Source: Rhizophagus clarus
Lineage: Eukaryota; Glomeromycota; Glomeromycetes; Glomerales; Glomeraceae
Direction: 5' to 3'
Length of the DNA: 64,000 nucleotides
Assembly: GCA_015698045.1 (NCBI GenBank)
Contig: BLAL01000187.1
Span: 558,001-622,000 of the forward strand
A model generated the notes under the pieces. That model was not told the DNA's origin, did no database searches, and saw only the letters and a program-made list of their open reading frames with translations. This document shows positions 36,366 through 47,639 of the stretch, one piece after another (the stretch's first letter is position 1; each line of letters opens with the position of its first letter). Made by a program: the position numbers and the translations under genes.

Positions 36366-37541
36366 TTTAATCAATAATCATTAATAAAACTCTGTATGGC
36401 TTACAAGCTAAATTGAGTTATAATTTAATTAGCTCAGTGGTTCATAAGCTAGCTTGAAAAAATTCAAGCAAGATATTAAATTTGACTTATTGTATTAAAT
36501 ATTTTAATTAAATTTCAGTTTGATAAATTTCATTATTATTTAAAATAATAAAAATATATTAATATAAATATAATATTTTTTTTTAATGTTTAAAGACAAT
36601 AAGATCAAATCACTTTATTTGTATAAAAAGTAGGATATATGCATATTTGCTAACTATAAAAGCACTACTTCCAATTTAAAGGCTAATCTTAATATGTACT
36701 TATATGTTAAAAGAAATAATAAGAGAATAAAGAGATAAAAGAAAGAAAAAAAAATATTCTACAAAAAAACTAGTCTAATTAATGTTAAATAACTTTTACA
36801 AATTTCTTCAAAAATATTTTAGACTATTATTAGTTAATTCTTCCAGGATCTTTTTTATTATTGTGACTTTGGTATATAAGTCACATTTAAAGATTTTGAA
36901 TTTATAGCTCTGATTCCATCTTAACTTTTTAGGCTAGAGATTGGAATTGATTAATCAAAAATTGATAAACATAGTAAAATCAATTCTTGAAAATCGATTT
37001 TGAAAATTTTTTACATATTAGCCAATCTAATTTCAAATTTTTTAATACAGACCAAATACTGATTGTTTTTGCTATAATTAGAAACTGATTTGAAGTCAAA
37101 TTGATCATTTATAAAAAAAATATTGAAAAGATTCAATTTTCAATTTTAATTCCTATCTTAAATTTCTTTGAATTTTTATTATTTTTTTGTTTAGTTTTTG
37201 AATGCTTTGTCTATGAATTGCTTAAAAGAATTTAATTGAACCTGGTTGTAGGACAAGACTTGTTCATAATTATAGAAAAAATGTTAAATTTATTACTACT
37301 ATTCTTCCTAGTTCACTTAATTTATGATCTATGAAAATTAGGGTTAATTAATAACCTTAAACAATATATATATAGGTAACAAAAAAATTTGCTTATTTAT
37401 CATATAAAATTTTGTTTAAATTATGTAGAATTTTGCTTATTAGAAGGTAAAATATAAAAAAAATTGTAATTATAGATGCATAATAAGGAATTAAAATTGT
37501 TAAAGTTATATATAGATTTTGCGTAGCAGGAATGATTTTTA

Positions 37542-37544
<3 letters not shown>

Positions 37545-37579
<35 letters not shown>
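37545..37579. repeat. (TA)n microsatellite
   Basis: About 17 uninterrupted TA dinucleotides, 100 bp upstream of the open frame at 37681. Confidence 0.95.
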
Positions 37580-37587
<8 letters not shown>

Positions 37588-37680
37588 AATTTTAATTTTA
37601 GAAAAACTTCTTTCTGCCAATTTTCAAAACCAAAAAAATAAGAAACAAAATTTTATTTTTTATTATTTAATAATATAAAA

Positions 37681-39237
37681 ATGTCAGTTGGTAGTGATAA
37701 CAATAATATTTTTATTGGTCAGTCATCTTCATCATCAGTAAACTCAGAAGATATGCATTTTATGAATAAACTTCTTGATAAGAACACTTTTTCAGTATCA
37801 GACACTCTAATAAAAAAGAAGAAAAAGAAAAATAAGAAAAATAAGAAAAAACTCAAGCTAAATATACAAAAAATTCTAGACGTAAAAACACTAGTAATAC
37901 CTGGCGAAATAAGTTTCAGAGCTCTTTGTGAGTATTCATATGAAGATATCTTATGTTATACTATCTTAAAAAACTTTTAAGGTATCACTATCACTTTTGT
38001 AAAAGAACAAGTTAAAAAATTAGTTATAACATTTAGTAAAGCAGGCAACCCTCTCAGGTTTAAAACCCTCTTTTAAAAGACTAGTATACCAAATACACTG
38101 CTGTTCTTAATAGTAAATGTGGACCAAAGAGCCATATAGGCCACTATTGATAAATATCTGCTTTTACAATAAAGGTTCTCTTTGAACTTTGAGAAAATAA
38201 TGGAAAAAGCAGCTCACCTTAGTATATCACATGAGATAGAGAAGATAGGATTTTTAATAATACAGTCACAGCCAAAATCACTAATCACTACTGCTGACGA
38301 CTCTATAACTTCAAATATAGATATTGATCAACTTGAATCTTTCAAAAAACTAGCAGATTTTGCTGATAAATAGGATAATTTAAATAAGTCATATCATAAT
38401 AAGACGTGATCATCTAGTAGTAATACCAAAATAAAAATATCTAATAAGATTCTATTAAAAGCTGTGAAGAAAGTATATATAAATAACGAAATTTCTGATA
38501 ATAAAAAACATCACATGAGAGATATTTTCATATATAACATATCTATAGAATGGATCCAAGAAAAAATAATAGTCAAACTTAAAGCTTGGAGTGATATTAT
38601 ATTAATGATGATAAAGAAGTAAAGAAAATATCAGACTCTGCAACTAAAAATTTATCTATTCTCCTTCACCTTGACCTCCTTTGACAATAATATTTAGCAA
38701 TATTCACTTAGTGGTCAAGCGGTACAATAGTTTCCTGGTAACTGGACTCTTCAACAAAGAAAAGAGAACAGTTTTATCTTTACCTTAATGAACTTTTTCA
38801 CAAGTCTCGCTTTTGATAATATGGGACTATACCAAACCTTCTGAATTATTTATTAATTATATCAAAAGTTTAAAATATTTCAATATAGCTAAAAAAAGTC
38901 ATATAGTGGCATACTTTGAAAAATATCAAAATATTGAAAAGTGTCGAAAGACTCCTTTTACTTTCAACTATAATGATGTTAACATCACTATAGATTGATC
39001 TTACTCTCCTTTTGCTGAAAAACCTAAGAATTTGAAGAAGTCTGATAAGATTTTCATGAAAGTTTTACCAAAAAGTCATGAAAAAACTAGCAAACCTGAA
39101 AAGAATTTCAAGAAAACTTCCAAAAATTTTACTAAGAAGAATAAAAAGAAAAAGAAGAAGTCCTCTGATAAAAAGTAGAATAAGAATATGGATCTTATTA
39201 AATTCTTATTACAATTATTAAATTAGTTTTTCTTATG
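37681..39237 (+). pseudogene. Decayed multicopy gene: Ser-rich start, RRM-like middle, Lys-rich tail
   Basis: Open for 99 codons from MSVGSDNNNIFIGQSSSSS (with a KKKKKKNKKNKKK run), then broken by many stops. Later islands read NFEKIMEKAAHLSISHEIEK (38182), MRDIFIYNISIEWIQEKIIV (38515, RRM-like), SLSGQAVQ/FPGNWTLQQRKE (38710-38760), LFINYIKSLKYFNIAKKSHI and FTFNYNDVNITID (to 38995), then a tail EKTSKPEKNFKKTSKNF with KKNKKKKKKSSDKK. This plan (RRM-like unit, SFKI-type core, basic tail) recalls a repeat protein abundant in Rhizophagus and may be the ORF1-like part of a retroelement; that is memory-based. A second decayed copy lies at 24420-24900. Confidence 0.55.
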
Positions 39238-39722
39238 ATATATAGGAAACAAGAAGGTGATGCAAGACCAGAAAACTACCCTACAAAATTTATTTTTTTT
39301 CTTTTTTTTAGTTATAGTTTTCTATTTGTATTCTTTAATTCTGGTTGGCTTAATGCTTTGACTGGATAATGAGAGAATTTTTTTTCTCTTCATTTTAGAA
39401 TAGTTTTTACATTCCTTAAAATTTAACTCAATCACTTTGGTTTTTATTTTCTACAGAGGATTTAGACTAGAATTTTTTACAAGATTTGTATATATTGTAG
39501 TTTTTACTACATAGCATTTTGATCTGTGTTTGATTTAAAAAAAAAAATAAAAAAAAATAAAAATTTTAATTTTACTTGTATTTTTAAAAAATTTTTTAAA
39601 AAAATATTTTTTTTTTCAATACATTATTAATTTTATACACTTTAATTTTCATAAAATTATATAAAAAAAATACATTTTTTATAATAATATTTTTTTATTC
39701 TTATTTTTTATTTACTAAGAAG

Positions 39723-40094
39723 CGTACCAAAAATCAGCTGATTTCCTTCAATTAGTAGCCCTTACCCCCTCACCCCTTACCTGATCGCATTTTGATTAGT
39801 TAAAAAAATATATAATAATATATGTAATTATATTTATATAATTAACTCTTAATCTAGTAATCCAATTTTTATGAATTTTTTTTTGTTTTATAGCTTTTAA
39901 TAAGCCCTACAAAATAAAAAAAAGTTTAGATAAATTGAGCTATTAGATGGCAAGATAATTGCAAAAATCTATTTTAATATATAAATAGTAATAATATATT
40001 ACATATATTATATAATTTATAACCAATCATAAGAACTTGATTTTTAGGTTAGCCCCCTACTCCCCTATTAAATCAGCTGATTTCTGACATGCCC
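39723..40094. repeat. Short inverted-repeat element with paired AAATCAGCTGATTT
   Basis: CGTACCAAAAATCAGCTGAT (39723) faces CATGTCAGAAATCAGCTGAT read from the other end (40094). The 14-bp core AAATCAGCTGATTT (39731-39744, 40070-40083) is itself palindromic, so the TIR reading is uncertain. The interior is AT-rich with two CCCCTAC/CCCCTCACC patches. It lies 20 bp left of the pogo element. Confidence 0.4.
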
Positions 40095-40113
40095 CTAAAT
40101 TTAACTATATGTA

Positions 40114-41948
40114 CCGTATAATCCTGAAATTAAGCACCCCCCGAAATTAAGCACCCCCACATTATATATATATACTAAAAATAAGCACTCCCAAAAAATT
40201 GAAGTTTTTTATTATTTAAACATTATAAATGTTATAATTACAAATCGATTAACTTTATTAACTTTATTAAATGATACAAAATTATTACTTTATCTATTCA
40301 TTTATACTAATGTCCGAATCATCACAGCTTATGTCATCCTCCAAATTGTCATCACTAACATCGTGTTCCAAATTATCATTAATACCATCCTCTAGATCAT
40401 CATTACTAATATCAATAATTTCATTATCAAAATCCTCTACTTCGTCTAAAGCGTTTGAGATACCACAAGTTTTAAAAGAATCAATTATGATCTCATCAGA
40501 AATTTCATCCTAAGAACGTTTCACCCATGCGCACACATCACTGAATTTGGCATGTCGAAGGTTACCTTTATTTGTTTGTCCAGCACTACCAGCAGCCATC
40601 CACAAGTGCCATTCCTTACGTAAATTTGCTTTAAATGGTTTATTTATCTCAACATCAAGCGGTTGACATAAACTTGTTAGGCCACCCAGAATAACGCCTA
40701 AATCAAATCCATAATCACGGAACTTCTCTTTTACTGATTTCTCCAAGTGTCCTCGAAAAGAATCATAAACCATTAACTTTGGAGCTCTGGCTCCAGTTCT
40801 CTTGTTAATTTTGTCACCTAGATAATCAATATACTGGTTCATCAATTCACTATCCATCCAACCTTTATCTTGAAATCATACTACTACTCCGGGAGGTATT
40901 TTTTCACCTTTTGATAATCGTTTACCCTTAAAGATACAAATCGGAGGAAGCTTGGTTCCATCTGTAAATTGGAATCATGAATTTTTGTAAAATTTAAAAG
41001 TTTCTTATCATAAAATTGAAAAAAAAAGATACTACCCGCAGCACATGTCAAAACCACTGTAAATCAGTTTTTGTCATTGCCAGTGTTGCGGATCTGAACA
41101 GTTTTTTCCCCTTTTTGATCAATAGTAAAATTACCCGCCATATCGAACCACACTGGGGTTTCGTCCATATTGAAAATATTGCATAAGCCAAAAGATTTTC
41201 TGGTTCTCAAGTTATTAATAAATTAATGAAATTTAGCCAAAGTTTCTTCTGTTTGACTTGGTAGCTTCTAGGAAATCTTTATGCGTCGTCTCCAGGATAG
41301 CTTATATCTTTTCATGAAGGAGGATATCCACTGACATGAAGTTTTAAATTCTTTTGCTAAACCACCATATAAAGTTATCATTTCACGCTCCTTCAGGATA
41401 TTTTGCATTTTAATTCGTAGGATTGTATAAGTAACAGCCAATCCTTGCTTTCTTTGTTCAATAAGCCAAGTATACAGCTTTTCTTCAGCCTCAGGATAAA
41501 AGGCTTTTCGGCCTAAGCCAATTCGTTTACTGTTTTGGTTAAGTTTAGAATCCCAGTCCTTGCTTGCCGTAACCCAATGTCCTACCATACTGGCGTTAAG
41601 ATCAAAGTGTCTTGCCGCTTTATTTCATCCATGTAGCTTAACGTAAGTGATAACCTGTTTCTTCTGATAAACAGAATATGAGAAACACTTTTGCTTATTG
41701 CGCAAAGCCTTCGGCATTTTTTGTGAGAGTTTTAAACAGGTTACGAAACGTATTTCGCGTAAGTCCCGTATTTATAAAAATCATTCGGTTGTACAAATTA
41801 TCGATCATAGTACCATCATAGTACGAATTAGCTCAATTTTGCGATGCAATTTTCGAAAATTTTTAAAGAGAAAGTAATATTTATAAAATCACTTGAAATT
41901 AAACACCCCTATAGTAAAAAAAGAGTGCTTAATTTCAGGATTATACGG
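40114..41948 (-). mobile_element. Pogo/Tigger-like DNA transposon, structurally complete
   Basis: 1835 bp. TIRs are identical over 24 bp (CCGTATAATCCTGAAATTAA then GCAC), with TA duplications at 40112-40113 and 41949-41950. The left end repeats GAAATTAAGCACCCCC subterminally and a variant GAAATTAAACACCCCT lies near the right end. One transposase gene on the minus strand. Intact ends and TA target fit Tc1/mariner superfamily, pogo group. The transposase is interrupted by several stops, so it is not autonomous, though its ends could be used in trans. Confidence 0.92.
40294..41717 (-). pseudogene. Pogo-like transposase (CENP-B/Tc5 HTH plus DDE) with an intron
   Basis: ATG at 41717 (MPKALRNKQKCFSYSVYQKK). 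N-terminal HTH: HG-stop-NKAARHFDLNASMVGHWV; second HTH with AFYPEAEEKLYTWLIEQRKQ. DDE core: FNMDETPVWFDMAGN (first Asp), KLMVYDSFRGHLEKS (second Asp), SLCQPLDVEINKPFK (third Asp). A 74-nt GT-AG intron (40962-41035) joins ACAA-D-GTKLPPICIFKGK exactly in phase. The acidic tail ends at 40294. In-frame stops at about 41625, 41268, 41229, 41067, 40877 and 40510 all lie where Trp, Arg or Gln would be expected, so each is explained by a C:G to T:A change. Binds its TIRs and cuts and pastes; family knowledge. Confidence 0.85.
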
Positions 41949-41950
41949 TA

Positions 41951-42950
41951 AAATAAATTTTAGTTTAATGAAATTATTTTTTTATACTTAAGTAAATTGT
42001 TCAGCAATGTCAAAGTACTCAGATTTTAATTTTTTTAAGATAAGGTAAAATATTTATAAAGAAATTTGTATTTTTTAAATAGTGCTAATTCCAAAATTTT
42101 TTTTTCTCTCTTTTAACTTTAGGATATAATTACATCACTTTGGTCAAATAAAATTACTTTTTTCTGCTTAAGTAAAATTATTTAACAGAATTAAATTTAC
42201 TTGTATATTAATTTTTATAACAATTAAATTAATATTCATGGAGTATTCTTTATTGAAATTCATGAAATTGTAGCTAGATAACAACTATATTACCGCCATT
42301 TAACATTGTAGACGTATGGCTACTTTATGTTATTTTTAACACAGTTATATAGAAAATATATTATTAATTCAAAATAACTATATAAATGATAATAAGAAGC
42401 TGTATAAATGATTTAAAGTAGCTATATATATAATTTAAAGTAGTTAAAAAAATAATAGGGAAGAACCTTATAGTAAATCTATAGTAAATTCATATATTCT
42501 TTGCATTAATTATATAGTAAATTTGTAATTATTTCATAATAAACATATAGTAAATTTGTAGTAAATTTACAATAGATATAATAAATATATAATAAATTCA
42601 TAGTAAACATATAATAAACGATTTTCTGATTTTCCTAAAATCCAAAAATTTTACAAATAAAAAAAAGGTTATAGATGGTAAAGTCAATATTTTCCTATAA
42701 TATTCATGTTATTTGATCTTCTTTAGATTTTTTTTGTTAATGTTGATTTCTTTAAAAAATTTTTCTTAGACTTTTATATAAAATTTATGCAGTAAAAATT
42801 AATTATTTACTAACCAAAAATAGAATTTCAAGTTCTTTAAAGTTACAAAATATAAAATTTTTTTAACAAAGTTTATCTTGAAAGTACATGGCATTATTAG
42901 ATAAAATAAGGTTTAAAAGGTATAAATTATAGAATTTTTCTATATTTTAC
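41951..42950. other. AT-rich spacer
   Basis: No gene. 42465-42620 is a degenerate repeat of ATAGTAAATTTAT-like words (about ten), possibly a decayed minisatellite. Confidence 0.6.
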
Positions 42951-44078
42951 TAAAGTTATCTGCCAAAACTAAAGAGTTTCAACATGTCAAAATTATCGAA
43001 ACTATTTTAACATTTCAACATTAGCCTTCTGATTTATCGAAATGCCAAAATAGTTTTGATATGTTGAAATTGTCAAAATTATTTTGATATGTGATATATA
43101 TAATATATACATATTAAACAGCAATCACTAATATCAAATTAACGAAAAAAATTATTTTGCAATAGTTTTTCAAGTATTTAATAAAAAACATTACAAGACA
43201 TTTTTTATTTTTTAATTTTTAAGCAAAAAAAACTATTTCGCAATGGTTTTTCAAGCATTTAATAAAAAATGTTGTGAAACATTTTTTATTTTTTAATTTT
43301 TAAACAAAAAAAACTGTTTTATAACAGTTTTTCAATTATTTAATAAAAAACATTGTGAAACATTTTTTATTTTTGAATTTTTAAGTGAAAAAAACTGTTT
43401 TGTAATGGTTTTTTAAAAAATGTTGCGAAATGTTTTTTATTTTTTAATTTTTAAATAAAAAAAAACCATTTTGCAACAGATTTTCAATTATTTAATAAAA
43501 AACGTTGCAAAATGTTTTTTATTTTTTAACTTAGAAAAAAAAACTGTTTTGTACCATTTTTCAATTATTTAATAAAAAACGTTACAAACCTGTTTTTTAT
43601 TTTTTTAACTTAGAAAAAAAAACCATTTCGCAACAGTTTTTCAAGTATTTAATAAAAAATGTTGCAAAATGTTTTTTATTTTTGAATTTTTAAGTAAAAA
43701 AACTATTTCGCAATAGTTTTTATTTTTTAACTTAGAAAAAAAAATTGTTTTGCAACAGTTTTTTAATTATTTAATAAAAAAATATTGCCAAATGTTTTTT
43801 ATTTTTTAATTTAGTTTCGCAACAGTTTTTCAAGTATTTAATAAAAATGTTATAAAACATTTTTTATTTTTAAATTTTTAAGCAAAAAAACTGTTTCGCA
43901 ATGTTTTTCAATTATTTAATAAAAAATGTTGCGAAATGTTTCTTATTTTTTAATTTTTATTATAATGAATGAAAATTGTTGCGAAATATTGTGATGTTTA
44001 GTTTTAACAGTTTCAACAATTTTAATGTGTCAAAACTATTTTAGCAGTTTCATATAATTTTGGTAGTTTTAACATATT
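42951..44078 (-). mobile_element. Hairpin-array TIR element, copy 1 (one end truncated)
   Basis: The left end TAAAGTTATCTGCCAAAACT is the counterpart of the right end of the element at 45235-46918, so the two copies are inverted relative to each other. Interior (43140-43960): about 11 degenerate ~75-80-bp units containing GTTGCAAAATG and its complement. The other end stops in a T-rich tract near 44078 without the terminal TIR. Non-coding. Confidence 0.75.
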
Positions 44079-44306
44079 TTTTTTTTCTTATTTTCTTTAC
44101 TTTTTACTTATTCTCTAATCTTTACTTTTTTTTTATTTTCTTTACTTTTTTTTTTTTTTTATATTTTATTTCCATTTTCTTTATTCTTTTTTTATTTAAT
44201 ACTATTTTTTTTGATTTTTACATGTATTTTTTTTAATTCATATACTCTTTTTTTCATCTTATATATTTTTTTTAATTTCATACTCTTCTTTTTTAATTTT
44301 TATATA
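44079..44306. repeat. Polypyrimidine tract left of the Tc1 element
   Basis: T/C-rich DNA (TTTTTATTTTCTTTACTT-like). The same kind of sequence resumes at 47640, so the Tc1 element inserted inside this tract. Confidence 0.8.
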
Positions 44307-44475
44307 CACTCCTGCGCAAAAAGTTTAGGACCACCCTTGTGATTGATGTAAACAATACCTAAACAGTAAAATTTACATATTTGTATAATCTAAACGAAAA
44401 CTATTTATGACGTATATTGATTAGTAATGTTTATTACACAAAGCTTAGCCTCCTTTTTTTATTTTTAAACACAAA

Positions 44476-47205
44476 ATGGTTAAGACAAGAGAACTAACAA
44501 ATTTTGAACATAGAAAGGTTGTTGGTTTTTACGAAGCTAGTGACTCTAAAAGAGCCATTTCAAGTAAAACAGGCTATGGCAAAACTACCATTCATAATAT
44601 AATAGCAAAATATCGCAAAACAGGCGCCATTACTGTTGCTTCTCGAAGTGGTCATCCAAAAAAATTAACAGACTGGGATAAACGTCACCTTAAGGTTATT
44701 ATTAACAAAAACTGGCGTAAACCTGTAGAAAAAATAAGAAAAGTTTTTGCTAAATCTACTGGAAATGATTTAAGTAGGCGTACTATACAACAAACATTAT
44801 ATGAAATGGGTTATAACAGTCGCACAGCCCTTAAAAAACCTTGTATCAGCCAACAAAACTGAAAAATACGCTTAAACTGGGCTCGTAAAAAGCGTTTATG
44901 GATAATAGATGATTGGAAAAAAATTATGTGGAGTGATGAATCATGATTCACCTTGTTTCAAAATGATGGAAAAATTTGGGTATGGCGCCTTCAGAGAGAA
45001 AGATATGATATTGATTGCCTTGTTCCTACAATGAAACATGGTGGAGGTGGAATTATAATGTGGGGGTGTTTTTCATAGTTTGAGTTGGGTTTTTTAGTTA
45101 GGATTGATGATCGAGTTAATAGTCAAAGGTATATAGAAAAGATACTTGACTATCATGTAATACCATTTTTAGAAAGGTTTGAAGAAGAAAATGGTGATTG
45201 TTTATTCCAGCAAGATAATGCACCTATTTACACTTAAAGTTGCCTGCCGAAACTCAATTGGCCAATGTCGAAATGTCGAAACCTAAAATATGTCGAAATG
45301 CCAAAATGCCGAAATAGTTTCGACACGTCAAAATTGTCGAAATTAGTTTCGACATGTCGAAACTGCTGAAACTAAAATCACAATGTTTTGCAACGGATTT
45401 CATTCATTATAATAAAAATTCAAAAATAAGAAACGTTTTGCAACGTTTTTTATTAAATAATTAAAAAACTATTGCGCAACGGTTTTTTTTCTTTAAGTTA
45501 AAAAATAAAAAATGTTTTGCAACGTTTTTTATTAAATGCTTGAAAATCGTTACGAAATGGTTTTTTTTTTTTAAGTTAAAAAAGCTTAAAAAACTGTTGC
45601 AAAATGGTTTTTTTCGCTTAAAAATTCAAAAATAAAAAACATTTCACAACGTTTTTATTAAATAATTGAAAAACTGTTGCGAAACAGTTTTTTTTTCTAA
45701 GTTAAAAAAAACTTGAAAAACCGTTGCAAAACAGTTCTTTTCGCTTAAAAATTTAAAAATAAAAAACGTTTCACATCGTTTTTTATTAAATAATTGAAAA
45801 ACTATTGCGAAATGGTTTTTTTTGTTTAAAAAATCAAAAATAAAAAATGTTTCACAACGTTTTTTATTAAATACTTGAAAAACTGTTGCAAAACGGTTTT
45901 TTTTAAGTTAAAAAAATAAAAAATGTTTTGCAACATTTTTTATTAAATAATTGAAAACCGTTGCGAAATGGTTTTTTTTTCTAAGTTAAAAAAAAAAGCT
46001 TGAAAAATGTTGCGTTTTTCGCTTAAAAATCAAAAATAAAAAACGTTTTGCAACGTTTTTTATTAAATAATTGAAAAACTGTTGCGAAATGGTTTTTTTT
46101 TAAGTTAAAAAAAAAATAAAAAACGTTTTGCAACGTTTTTTATTAAATAATTGAAAAACCGTTGTGAAATGGTTTTTTTTTAAGTTAAAAAAAAAATAAA
46201 AAATGTTTTGCAACGGTTTTTATTAAATAATTAAAAAACTGTTGCGAAATAGTTTTTTTTCTAAGTTAAAAAAAAAAGCTTGAAAAATGTTGCATTTTTC
46301 GCTTAAAAAATCAAAAATAAAAAATGTTTTGCAATGTTTTTTATTAAATACTGTTGTGAAATAGTTTTTTTTTGTTTAAAAAATCAAAAATAAAAAATGT
46401 TTCGCAACATTTTTTATTAAATATCGTTGCGAAATGGTTTTTTTTAAGTTAAAAAAATAAAAAACATTTCGCAACGTTTTTTATTAAATACTTGAAAAAC
46501 CGTTGTGAAATGGTTTTTTTTTTCTAAGTTAAAAAAAAAAGCTTGAAAAATGTTGCGTTTTTCACTTAAAAAATCAAAAATAAAAAATGTTTCACAACAT
46601 TTTTTATTAAATGCTTGAACAACCGTTGCGAAATGGTTTTTTTTGTTTAAAAATTAAAAAATAAAAAATGTCTCGCAACGTTTTTTATTAAATACTTGAA
46701 AAACTGTTGCGAAATGGTTTTTTTCGTTAAATTGACAATAGTGATTGCTGTTTGATATGTATATATTATATATATCACATGACGAAATAGTTTCGACAAT
46801 TTTGACATGTTGAAACTATTTTGGCATTTTGACAAATCGGAAGGCCAATGTCAAAATGTCGAAATAGTTTCGACAATTTCGATATGTTAAAACTCTTTAG
46901 TTTCGGCAGGCAACTTTATTCACACTAGTGCAAGGATGAGAAATTTCATGGAAGAAATGAAAATAAATTTATTACCATGGCCAGGACAAAGTCCCGACTT
47001 CAACCCTATCGAACATCTATGGGATGAGCTTGAGAGACGTATACAAGCAAAGCAAAACAATCCAAAAAATGTAGGAGAACTGGAGACACTTCTTTAAGAA
47101 TGTTAGTCAAAAATTTTATGTAAGGTTTATCAAAAGCTTGTAGAAAGCATGAATCGTAGAATTAAAGCAGTTATAAAAGCTTGTGGGTATCCCACAAGAT
47201 ATTGA
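44476..47205 (+). pseudogene. Tc1 transposase (DD34E), broken
   Basis: ATG 44476, MVKTRELTNFEHRKVVGFYE; first HTH (SKRAISSKTGYGKTTIHNII), second HTH region (SRRTIQQTLYEMGYNSR). Catalytic core: MWSDES (D), FQQDNAPIYT (D), then 45235-46926 inserted, then WPGQSPDFNPIEHLWDELER (E); without the insertion the second D and E are 34 residues apart. In-frame stops at 44860, 44944, 45076 and in the last 40 codons replace Arg, Trp or Gln. The C-terminus ends VIKACGYPTRY at 47205. It would bind its TIRs and move the element by cut-and-paste into TA. Confidence 0.88.
45235..46918. mobile_element. Hairpin-array TIR element, copy 2, inside the Tc1 transposase
   Basis: 1684 bp, ends TAAAGTTGCCTGCCGAAACT at both sides (inverted), flanked by 8-bp duplications TTTACACT (45227-45234) and TTCACACT (46919-46926), one mismatch. 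Subterminal zones repeat TCGAAA/TTTCGACA words. The core (45400-46740) is about 17 tandem units of ~79 bp, each with GTTGCGAAATGG and AAACGTTTTGCAACGTTTTT, which can pair. No open frame. The 8-bp duplication suggests a hAT or other 8-bp-duplicating superfamily; no transposase for it is in the window. Confidence 0.88.
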
Positions 47206-47639
47206 GGAATGTTTTTATTATATTTTCATAATGTAAGTTGCGTAAATTGATTTTTTTTATTTATTTTTCCACTAAAAATTAAGCATTTTTTATTATAATA
47301 ACTTAGTTTTTAATTTTATTAAATTATAGGCCAGAAAACTTTTTTTTATATTGTATATAACAGAAGGTTTAATTAAAAAAGTTTTGTTTTTTATTTTTAT
47401 ATGAACTTTTTTTTCTTCTTTATAAATCACGTGACATAAATATAGATCACGTGATATTGCGGTATCTAATTACTGATAATTTTATTTTTTATTTTTAATT
47501 AATAATAAAAAGTTGTTCTTTATTCATTAAAGTAATTATAAATAATTTTTCACTGCTTGATAAAATATTGGATCATTAAAAAAAGCCATTTTTTTTACAA
47601 CACATCAGGTGGTCCTAAACTTTTTGCATGGGAGTGTAC

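Larger units (their letters stand above)
35501..37680. other. AT-rich spacer
   Basis: No gene. It contains a terminal fragment of the hairpin-array element (36205-36365) and a TA microsatellite (37545-37579). A TAGCTCAGTGGTTC word at about 36428 resembles a tRNA A box, but no B box or cloverleaf follows. Confidence 0.6.
44307..47636 (+). mobile_element. Tc1-type DNA transposon, interrupted by a younger element
   Basis: TIRs CACTCCTGCGCAAAAAGTTT then AGGACCAC on the left and CACTCCCATGCAAAAAGTTT then AGGACCAC reverse-complemented from the right; TA duplications at 44305-44306 and 47637-47638. Without the insertion at 45235-46926 the element is about 1.64 kb, normal for Tc1. One transposase on the plus strand with a DD34E triad. 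Several stops; inactive. Confidence 0.93.

Noticed and set aside
36420-36490. tRNA-like A box (TAGCTCAGTGGTTC)
   Set aside because: No B box at the right distance and no cloverleaf; AT-rich flanks.
38700-38760. tRNA-Leu-like word (TGGTCAAGCGGT)
   Set aside because: It is part of the decayed coding sequence SLSGQAVQ...FPGNWTL and no anticodon arm forms.
40271-40513. Ser-rich plus-strand open frame
   Set aside because: Complement of the acidic tail of the pogo transposase.
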